A stretch of DNA of 12,937 nt. Origin: Ignavibacteriaceae bacterium (GTDB lineage Bacteria > Bacteroidota > Ignavibacteria > Ignavibacteriales > Ignavibacteriaceae). A model generated the notes under the pieces. That model was not told the DNA's origin. It did no database searches and worked only from the letters and a program-made list of their open reading frames with translations. Numbering within the stretch: the first letter of the stretch is position 1; each line of letters starts with the position of its first letter. The stretch lies in assembly GCA_013388525.1 (NCBI GenBank), contig JACAFA010000213.1:1-12937 (forward strand), given 5' to 3'. The position numbers and the translations under genes are program-made. Below are positions 8,201 to 12,937 of this stretch, piece after piece.

Positions 8201-9482
8201 TGAAAAAATATCTGCTAATCTAGACAGAGATAAGCTGGAAAAAATTATAAACAATTTGCTAAGCAACGCTTTCAAGTTCACTCCCTCCGGTGGAAAAGTG
8301 TCAGTTGATTTATCAACCGAATCATCAGCAGAAAATCAAACGGCAATTGTCAAAATAATTGATACAGGTCCTGGCATACCAGAAGAATATCAATCGAAAA
8401 TATTTGAACGATTTTTCCGGATTGATAATACTTCAAAATCAGGTGAAACCGGTTCGGGAATAGGTCTTGCATTAGTTAAAGAATTGGTATCGCTGCATAA
8501 CTGGGATATTTCCGTAAACAGCAGAGAAGGAGATGGAACAGTTTTTATTCTGAAAATTCCTCTTGAAAAAATTGAGGAAGCTCAGGATGAAAAATTAATT
8601 TCTCCGTTAAAAGAGTCACCAGATAAAAAGTTGGAAGTTGTGCCTTTATCAGGTGATGATGAATTCATTTCCGGAATTGAAGAGAAATCCGAAGCTGAAA
8701 GTAAGCCGCTTATTTTATTTGTTGAAGATTCACCGGATGTAAGAAGTTACGTTTATGATTTATTACAACCTGATTATAAAGTTCTGCTGGCAGAAAGAGC
8801 CGAAGTAGGAATTGAAATTGCTTTGCAAAATATGCCCGATCTTATTCTCAGCGATTTGATGATGCCCGGAATGGATGGAATTGAGTTCTGTAGCAAAATT
8901 AAATCTGATTGGCAGACGAGTCATATTCCATTCATTTTATTAACAGCAAAAGCAACCGAGGAAAGTAAAATTGAAGGACTTGAAACCGGCGCAGATGATT
9001 ACCTAACCAAGCCTTTTAATTATGAAGAACTTGCAATTCGAATAAAAAATCTTATCGAACAAAGAAAACGCCTCCGTGAAAAATTCAGCAAAGAAATAAA
9101 TGTACAGCCCGAGTTAGTAACCAGCAGCAAAGTTGACAGCGAATTCTTAGAGAAAGCAATAACTATCACTAAAAGAAATATTAGCAATGAAAAATTTGAT
9201 ACTGAAAAGCTTGCAGAAGAAATGTTTGTAAGCCGACGCCAGCTTCATAGAAAACTACAAGCAATAACAGGACAGGGTCCCGGTGAGTTCATCAGGACAT
9301 TAAGATTAAATCGCGCAGCTAAAATGCTAATCGAAAAAAATCTTAGTGTTACACAAATCGCTTACGAAGTTGGTTTTGAAAGTCCTGCTCAGTTTACAAG
9401 AGCTTTCAAGAAACATTTCAACGTTCTTCCATCAGATTTCAATCAAAACATCCACCATAAAACCGGTATTTCTGACAGTTAA
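5286..9482 (+). CDS. Hybrid two-component system sensor kinase/AraC-type response regulator
   Basis: 1398 residues, full length for the HTCS family. Residues 1-21 are a signal peptide. Residues about 23-690 hold 14 propeller repeats of the G.LWIGT..GL..F type (near 48, 95, 140, 188, 239, 288, 335, 385, 427, 475, 523, 578, 633, 678), enough for two seven-bladed propellers. A Y_Y_Y domain lies at about 735-813, a transmembrane segment at about 820-840 and HisKA at about 866-932 with His878 in SHEFRTPLS. HATPase_c (about 975-1093) shows the N box with Asn994, DTGPG from Asp1026 and GSGIG. REC (about 1142-1257) has Asp1148, phospho-acceptor Asp1190, Thr1220 and Lys1242; the AraC-family HTH covers about 1290-1385. 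Known family behaviour: the periplasmic propeller binds an external ligand and the phosphorelay activates the DNA-binding tail in the same chain. All catalytic residues are present. No Shine-Dalgarno is evident before ATG 5286, but the signal peptide supports that start. Target genes unknown. Confidence 0.95.
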   Translation: MYRGLKIFVAVLLLTSGVFSQSIYFNHLTTENGLSNNNVFDIIQDKSGFLWFASDDGLNRFDGYDFKVFRHEPENPNSISDNSVWVLTEDKKGNIWIGTKNGWLNRFDPATEKFTKWKIKTDEVKENAITFIYEDSKEKIWIGTYRQGLYRLDQNSGALDRWYNKPDDNTSISSNYISSIIEDSHGNFWISTYFGLNKFNPESYPHKFKHFIKSLGDHNSLSGNIIWKLTQSPSDKNIIWVGTNNGLTKLQINSETFSQIKIPNPENLQFGNSVAAVIEEISYESKILWIESYGGLIRIDLNGNNYMRFTIDKNNPQSLSSNEVHRIFRDNSGVLWIATDKGLNYFSIKSTKFNNPFSTKFRLNDSSELSKKNIKAITIDNENNIYFGTEEGLYYSTQKNGKVTINKFRQTEKSNVWSLTSDHSGNLWIGTYGSGLFKLNVKSGSLQNVQMFTEWINTQSIKFNKVVYCDKDNKIWIGYWGFGLARLDPSTGKYKGWLNDPEDSLSLSYDDVWSIHQDKKGRIWIGTDGGGLNLFIDEDGGKFLRWMADEKGSLSSNSIYSIFESGHLKNIKEDEIVLWLGTNNGLNKFVIKNSSQEKNSLTKPDVEIIHYGIEQGLADNSIKSLIEDENGNLWIGTSSGISFFDIQQNKFTNFSKADGVIGSDINLSSSARNKDGMIFMGSTEGLNYFYPSDIYRSEFIPTVLITDFQIFNESVKIGEDFPLKQSIIFTKEIILSYTQNVFSFQFAALDYTSPKSIQYSYMMEGFDNDWTYSGSRRYATYTNLNPGKYVFKIKSTNSDGVWTDNITQLNVIVTPPWWQAPWAIGLYALIFVLGVWGIIKFQEYRTRLQHELKMQEFEAHHLREIEKMKSRFFANLSHEFRTPLSLIKGPLEQLISGRIRDNLVDYYKMLLRNTEKLQNLIDQLLELSQLEAETIPLNKQQVELVSLVKGFTYSFMPLAEQKFISLNFNSSAEKISANLDRDKLEKIINNLLSNAFKFTPSGGKVSVDLSTESSAENQTAIVKIIDTGPGIPEEYQSKIFERFFRIDNTSKSGETGSGIGLALVKELVSLHNWDISVNSREGDGTVFILKIPLEKIEEAQDEKLISPLKESPDKKLEVVPLSGDDEFISGIEEKSEAESKPLILFVEDSPDVRSYVYDLLQPDYKVLLAERAEVGIEIALQNMPDLILSDLMMPGMDGIEFCSKIKSDWQTSHIPFILLTAKATEESKIEGLETGADDYLTKPFNYEELAIRIKNLIEQRKRLREKFSKEINVQPELVTSSKVDSEFLEKAITITKRNISNEKFDTEKLAEEMFVSRRQLHRKLQAITGQGPGEFIRTLRLNRAAKMLIEKNLSVTQIAYEVGFESPAQFTRAFKKHFNVLPSDFNQNIHHKTGISDS

Positions 9483-9839
9483 ATAATCTTGAAAGAACCG
9501 GCATCAATCAATAGTAGCTAATAGTGCTTTAAGTCATTACATGCAGACTGAGAGATAGCATCTTTCGAAATCTAAAAGAATGATTTTTTATTTTTAATTG
9601 AAATTTCGTTCACAACGTATTTCAACTTAGAAAAAAAGATGCTATCTTTTTTCATATCAGCTTTTTACTCAATGTGTGTTACTGATTGGTTATCATCTCT
9701 TTTGTCACAAAACAGCAAAACATAGACACAAATCAGCAATTCGCCACCTTTTCGATTTTTTAAGTTTCTTACTGTAAAAATTTTTTGATAATTATTTCTT
9801 TTCAATAATAACTAAACTTTTTTAACAGGCTTAGAGAGG
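9483..9839. other. Intergenic region with one inverted repeat and no other clear feature
   Basis: No protein-like frame is visible on either strand between the regulator stop codon and the miniprotein start. The stretch is AT-rich with several A and T runs. The only structure I can support is the inverted repeat at 9553-9647. I found no convincing promoter pair or GC-rich terminator. Confidence 0.6.
9553..9647. repeat. 13-bp perfect inverted repeat flanking 69 bp
   Basis: AGATAGCATCTTT (9553-9565) is the exact reverse complement of AAAGATGCTATCT (9635-9647). A nested pair CGAAAT (9566-9571) and ATTTCG (9603-9608) lies inside. The right arm continues into TTTTTT (9647-9652). It could be a long-looped transcript hairpin ending the regulator mRNA, a small structured RNA or the ends of a tiny non-autonomous element; the sequence does not decide. 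Confidence 0.55.
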
Positions 9840-10016
9840 ATGAAGTACAGTCGCAAAGCTAAACTTTTTGAGGATAGCAAAACAGATAGAAAAGGTTTTA
9901 GCAATGAAATGGAATCAAAGTTACAAAAGAAAGAAAAATTTTTTTCTGTCGGGATATACATTTTAATAATGATTATAACAATAGCACTGATGTTAATTCT
10001 GTTTAATGTTTTATAG
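9840..10016 (+). CDS. Putative 58-residue single-pass membrane miniprotein
   Basis: ATG at 9840 opens a 58-residue frame ending in TAG at 10014-10016. Residues 1-34 are strongly charged (many Lys and Glu, e.g. ESKLQKKEK), and residues about 38-57 are an uninterrupted hydrophobic stretch (IYILIMIITIALMLILF). The likely topology is a short cytoplasmic part with a C-terminal membrane anchor. A purine-rich GAGAGG abuts the ATG, closer than an ideal ribosome binding site; ATG 9909 would leave a 35-residue version. I recognise no family. The split between charged and hydrophobic parts favours a real gene over chance, but conservation is untested. The overlapping frame on the other strand is less protein-like. 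Confidence 0.42.
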   Translation: MKYSRKAKLFEDSKTDRKGFSNEMESKLQKKEKFFSVGIYILIMIITIALMLILFNVL

Positions 10017-10110
10017 AATGGTGACGAAGTCAATTAAGAAAATCATCAGGAAATTTAACTGAAAAGTTCTCTAATAAATGCTTAGTCAACTAATTCATAA
10101 TCTTAAAAAA

Positions 10111-10116
10111 AGGAGG
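10111..10116 (+). promoter_or_regulatory. Strong Shine-Dalgarno that fixes the start at 10123
   Basis: AGGAGG at 10111-10116 is 6 bp before the ATG at 10123. An earlier in-frame ATG at 10078 has no such site and would put 15 charged residues before the signal peptide, so 10123 is preferred. Confidence 0.85.
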
Positions 10117-10122
10117 ATCTTT

Positions 10123-10662
10123 ATGAGAAAGCAAAAACCGATTGTTTTTCTCTTTTCATCAATATTGGTTTTACTCTTTTTCATTTCACCAGTATTGATT
10201 GCACAACACCATACAACCATTACCATTATGAGTAATGGAGGTGAAAAACAATCAAGCACCAATTACATACTTGTCGGGTCAGTCGGGCAGGTAGGTGTTG
10301 ATTTAATTACAAATACCAATCATCACATACAATCCGGTTTCTGGAATGCGTATTACCAGGATGTAATTGTAGATGTGGAGGAACAGGACGTTCTGCCAGT
10401 TCAATATAAACTTGAGCAGAACTATCCGAATCCATTCAACCCATCTACAATTATAAGGTTTGCTGTTCCTGAAAGGAGTACTGTTGTTCTTAAAATTTAT
10501 GATGTGCTCGGCAGTGAAATACAAACTCTGGTAAACGAGGAGATGGAAAGAGGATGGTATGAGAAAGTCTTCACTGCAAGCGGATATGCATCAGGAATGT
10601 ATATCTACAGAATGCAGGCTGGTGATTATATCAGCACAAAGAAGATGTTGCTCGTTAAATAA
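10123..10662 (+). CDS. Small secreted protein with T9SS sorting domain
   Basis: 179 residues from the preferred start. Residues 1-28 are a signal peptide ending LIAQ. Residues about 33-78 contain a short domain with MSNGGEKQSSTNYIL, VGSVGQVG and IQSGFWNAYY, a pattern (S.GG...SSTNY.L.G..GQ......QSGFW) I recognise from exported proteins of the Bacteroidota-Ignavibacteriota group; its function is not known to me. The sorting domain fills residues about 95-179: NYPNPFNPSTIIRF, LKIYDVLGSE, GMYIYRM, KKMLLVK. Its loops are short and free of the repeat elements seen in other tails here. The mature part between signal peptide and tail is only about 65 residues, so the protein may be a small surface factor or structural partner rather than an enzyme. 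The gene at 10721 follows after 58 bp, without an evident terminator, and may share its transcript. Confidence 0.85.
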   Translation: MRKQKPIVFLFSSILVLLFFISPVLIAQHHTTITIMSNGGEKQSSTNYILVGSVGQVGVDLITNTNHHIQSGFWNAYYQDVIVDVEEQDVLPVQYKLEQNYPNPFNPSTIIRFAVPERSTVVLKIYDVLGSEIQTLVNEEMERGWYEKVFTASGYASGMYIYRMQAGDYISTKKMLLVK

Positions 10663-10720
10663 AAGAATTTGTTATCAAAAAATATTTTTTAATTAAAATA
10701 ATTAAACAGGAGATAAAAAA

Positions 10721-12025
10721 ATGAAAAAGCTTTTATTACTTGCAGTTTTTATTGTTTTCACTTCTACAAACATTTTCAGTCAGGCGATACCAAAACAAAT
10801 TGATTACCAGGGTGTTCTTAAAACATCTGCAGGAACAATTGTTCCGGACGGAAATTATCAATTAACCTTCAAAATTTACAATGACCCAACCGGAGGTACT
10901 CCGCTTTGGTCTGAGGCTCAAACGGTGGCAGTTGCTAATGGAATTTTCTCGGCTCATCTTGGAAGTATAACACCAATTACAACAGTTCCGTTTAACAGAA
11001 TTCATTTTCTCGGAATAACTATCGGCGCTGATCCTGAACTTTCTCCGCGAACTTTATTAACGCCATCACCATATTCTTTTATGGCAATGAACGTAATGGA
11101 TAACACAGTAGTTAAAAGCCTCAATTCCTTGAAGGATGATGTTAACCTTGTTGCAGGAAGTAATATTACAATTACGCCAAGTGGCAATAACCTGACAATT
11201 TCTGCAGCCGGCGGAGGCGGCGGAACTGTAACTCAGGTTAATACCGGTGCGGGATTAACCGGCGGTCCGATTACAACAACAGGAACAATCAGCGTTGCAA
11301 ACGATGGTATTACAACTGCAATGCTTCAGAACAATTCTGTTACAAGTGCAAAGATAGTAGATGGAACAGTTGCAACAGCAGATCTTGGGGATAACTCTAT
11401 AACTTCTGCAAAGATTCTGGATGGCACAATTGTAAGCGGTGATTTAGCAAATAACTCAGTAACCTCAGCTAAGATAGTTGACAATACAATTACTTCTTCA
11501 GATTTAAGTAATAATTCTGTTACTAGCGTAAAGATATTAGATGAACCAGGAATTGCGGAGGTTAGAAACGAAACCCCATTCTCGATTGCAGGAAACACAG
11601 CTATGACAACTATTGCCACATTATCTATTACAATTCCTGCAGCGGGATACATTGTTTTGGAAGGTAAATCTATTGCATGGTTTAGTGGTGTTACAGGTCA
11701 AAATGAACTTTATATGCAAATTGATGAAACAGAAGGTGGCACTATAGTAAATCCATATTGGACAAAAGCAGGTTTACAGGCTTATGCTTCTACCGGGCAG
11801 GCATTTTTCCCTGTAAGTTGCCAAAGAACTTATACTAAAAGTACAGGCGGTACTTATACATTTTATCTTGAAGCAATGCCTGTGAGTAGTAATGTTCCGG
11901 GGGCAACCACAAATTTATATATTACGCAATTTCGTGCTATATATTATCCAACGGCATATGGTGGGGTTACATCAATAAAAGAAAGTTCAGGAGGAAATGA
12001 TGAATCGATTTCTTTAATCAAATAA
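10721..12025 (+). CDS. Secreted fibre-like protein with 20-residue tandem repeats
   Basis: 434 residues. AGGAGA (10708-10713) precedes the ATG by 7 bp. Residues 1-21 are a signal peptide. Residues about 23-122 form a conserved N-terminal domain with IDYQGVL, NYQLTFKIY, LWSE, LGITIG and DPELSPR..L...PYSFMA, common in exported proteins of Bacteroidota-like and myxobacterial genomes. A glycine run (AAGGGGG, 163-168) and a TGAGLTGGPITTTGTISVA segment resemble phage tail-fibre shafts. Four 20-residue repeats follow at 201-280. Residues about 285-411 look like a C-terminal beta-sandwich head. The end (VTSIKESSGGNDESISLIK) lacks the NYPNPFNP sorting domain of the neighbours, so its final location is unclear: periplasm, outer membrane, or export by another tail type. 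A trimeric fibre or adhesin is plausible by analogy only. Confidence 0.85.
   Translation: MKKLLLLAVFIVFTSTNIFSQAIPKQIDYQGVLKTSAGTIVPDGNYQLTFKIYNDPTGGTPLWSEAQTVAVANGIFSAHLGSITPITTVPFNRIHFLGITIGADPELSPRTLLTPSPYSFMAMNVMDNTVVKSLNSLKDDVNLVAGSNITITPSGNNLTISAAGGGGGTVTQVNTGAGLTGGPITTTGTISVANDGITTAMLQNNSVTSAKIVDGTVATADLGDNSITSAKILDGTIVSGDLANNSVTSAKIVDNTITSSDLSNNSVTSVKILDEPGIAEVRNETPFSIAGNTAMTTIATLSITIPAAGYIVLEGKSIAWFSGVTGQNELYMQIDETEGGTIVNPYWTKAGLQAYASTGQAFFPVSCQRTYTKSTGGTYTFYLEAMPVSSNVPGATTNLYITQFRAIYYPTAYGGVTSIKESSGGNDESISLIK
11321..11560 (+). repeat. Four 60-bp coding tandem repeats
   Basis: The repeats encode residues 201-220, 221-240, 241-260 and 261-280 of the fibre-like protein, consensus DL.NNSVTSAKI.DGTI.S. 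The unit is itself two similar 10-residue halves (NNSVTSAKI and DGTI.SGDL), as expected for a regular beta-helical shaft. The last unit degenerates after KILDEP. DNA copies have diverged, so they do not look like a very recent expansion. Confidence 0.85.
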
Positions 12026-12164
12026 TAGAAAGAAAAAGAAAATAAAAAAGCTAAGCATTTAAGAAAAGAATAGGTTTTAAAAGTATTAAGACAAAAATAT
12101 AGATAACAATATGCGCAACCCTGACATAGAAAGAAATTCTAAGTAAGAATATTATTTAGCTAAC

Positions 12165-12192
12165 AGAGACGGGAGATGCATCCCGTCTCTAC
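12165..12192. repeat. Intergenic palindrome, GTAGAGACG family
   Basis: AGAGACGGGA (12165-12174) pairs perfectly with TCCCGTCTCT (12181-12190) around GATGCA; the right end continues to AC, so the complement reads GTAGAGACGGGA. It ends 20 bp before the ATG of the next gene, overlapping its probable leader. No T run follows, so it is not a typical terminator. The outer nine bases match the element inside the coding sequence at 522-550. Confidence 0.8.
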
Positions 12193-12212
12193 AAATAATT
12201 AAAGGATTAAAA

Positions 12213-12937
12213 ATGAATTTAATATTGAAACCACTTATTGTCTTTAATCTTCTGATATCATCCAGTTTCGTTTATTCACAAAATTTCTGGCAGGGAGTTC
12301 CGGGACCTACCGGAACAGTAAATCACTATGCAATAAATTCAAGTGGATATATTTTTATTTCAGGCGGTTGTGGTTTATTGCGTTCAACAGACGATGGTGA
12401 AAGCTGGACTGGTGTGCAGCCCAGCAATTTTGGAGAAATTTCAATCACTATTAATTCAAGCGATCATGTATTTGTTGGAACTAATGGGGATGGAATTTAT
12501 AAATCAACAAATAATGGTGGAAGCTGGACACAAATAAATAATGGCCTTACAAATCTTTATGTTTATTCTTTAGCTACACATCAGAATGATGATATTTATG
12601 CGGGTTTGTACCTAGATGTCTGCAAATCAACTGACAATGGAAATACATGGTCACCAACAAATTTAAATGCCATGTTTATCCACGCTATAGATATAAATAC
12701 GAATGGAGTGATATTCGCTGCTGCTAATACTGTGGGTGTTTACAAATCAACTGATAATGGAGCTACCTGGAATATATGCAATAATGGTTTAACCACTGCT
12801 AATATTTTTACACTCAGAATCAGTCCCAATGACGATATTTACCTTGGTACTGTAAACGGAGGAGCGTTCCGTTCTACAGATGAAGGAAATAGCTGGATGC
12901 AAATCGGTTTAACTGGTTATGAAGTTCGATGCTTTGC
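12213..12937 (+). CDS. Secreted Asp-box (BNR-like) propeller protein, 3' truncated
   Basis: ATG at 12213, with AAAGGA (12201-12206) 6 bp upstream, opens a frame that stays open to the window end (241 full codons). Residues 1-22 are a signal peptide ending VYSQ. Five Asp-box motifs follow at about 40-residue spacing: STDDGESW (58), STNNGGSW (98), STDNGNTW (139), STDNGATW (179) and STDEGNSW (221). The intervening strands read like D.IY.G......Y.ST, as in sortilin/BNR/Ycf48-type propellers. The protein is probably exported and, like its neighbours, may end in a sorting domain, but that end is outside the window. Asp-boxes are structural turns of propellers and do not by themselves show sialidase or glycosidase activity; no catalytic residues can be assigned. 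Confidence 0.85.
   Translation, partial: MNLILKPLIVFNLLISSSFVYSQNFWQGVPGPTGTVNHYAINSSGYIFISGGCGLLRSTDDGESWTGVQPSNFGEISITINSSDHVFVGTNGDGIYKSTNNGGSWTQINNGLTNLYVYSLATHQNDDIYAGLYLDVCKSTDNGNTWSPTNLNAMFIHAIDINTNGVIFAAANTVGVYKSTDNGATWNICNNGLTTANIFTLRISPNDDIYLGTVNGGAFRSTDEGNSWMQIGLTGYEVRCF

Noticed and set aside
9812..10033. 73-residue frame on the minus strand
   Set aside because: It is the complement of the plus-strand miniprotein, with no ribosome binding site and a composition driven by AT-rich DNA.
10078..10122. Upstream ATG as start of the small T9SS cargo
   Set aside because: It has no ribosome binding site and places charged residues before the signal peptide; AGGAGG at 10111-10116 selects ATG 10123.
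10677..10690. A-run/T-run palindrome between 10662 and 10721 as terminator
   Set aside because: It has no G-C pairs, and such runs are common in this DNA.
11321..11560. CRISPR-like direct repeats
   Set aside because: The repeats are contiguous, 60 bp, in frame and diverged, with no unique spacers; they encode a protein shaft.
11326..11652. 108-residue minus-strand frame with repeats
   Set aside because: It is the antisense of the 60-bp tandem repeats; its periodicity is inherited from the real gene at 10721-12025.
12343..12537. 64-residue plus-strand frame
   Set aside because: It is an alternative frame within the Asp-box gene, which has signal peptide, ribosome binding site and conserved motifs in its own frame.
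12213..12937. Sialidase assignment for the Asp-box protein
   Set aside because: Asp-boxes are structural, and no catalytic Arg triad, Tyr or Asp can be assigned in the visible part.

Overview
The window is AT-rich bacterial DNA with every recognised gene on the + strand. Four consecutive secreted-protein genes end in a C-terminal type IX secretion (T9SS type A) sorting domain of the NYPNPFNPS...LKVYD.LG.E...L...GVYFY.L...KKM.L form. One gene encodes a hybrid two-component regulator with a periplasmic propeller. That combination, the NYPNPFNP spelling and the base composition point to the Bacteroidota/Chlorobiota/Ignavibacteriota group, most likely an ignavibacterium. This is an inference from style, not from a marker gene; no rRNA or tRNA is present.

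Layout. (1) 1-767: 3' end of a secreted FG-GAP/Ig-like T9SS cargo. (2) 945-3377: secreted trypsin-like (S1) serine peptidase with accessory beta domains and a sorting domain, closed by a strong intrinsic terminator at 3394-3422. (3) 3509-5233: a seven-repeat FG-GAP/VCBS beta-propeller cargo with a GTG start. (4) 5286-9482: a 1398-residue hybrid sensor kinase/response regulator (14 propeller repeats, Y_Y_Y, transmembrane segment, HisKA, HATPase_c, REC, AraC HTH), 52 bp after the propeller cargo. (5) 9483-10122: mostly non-coding, with a 13-bp inverted repeat 69 bp apart and a probable 58-residue membrane miniprotein. (6) 10123-10662: small T9SS cargo. (7) 10721-12025: secreted fibre-like protein with four 20-residue tandem repeats. 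(8) 12213-12937: 5' part of a secreted Asp-box (BNR-like) propeller protein that runs off the window.

Taken together this is a surface/exported-protein locus: T9SS would carry peptidase and propeller cargos to the cell surface or medium, and the hybrid regulator could sense an external ligand and control some of the neighbours. No SusC/SusD pair, glycoside hydrolase or T9SS machinery gene is in view, so the regulon cannot be named.

The most unusual signal is at DNA level. Short palindromic or tandem repeats sit in frame inside the T9SS sorting-domain coding sequences, always in one of two loops: a 62-bp palindrome-rich element in two genes (641-702, 5107-5168), a GTAGAGACG-type palindrome in one (522-550) with a relative in an intergenic region (12165-12192), and a 7-bp tandem repeat in another (4984-5018). 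This suggests that the sorting-domain loops tolerate and accumulate dispersed repeats.
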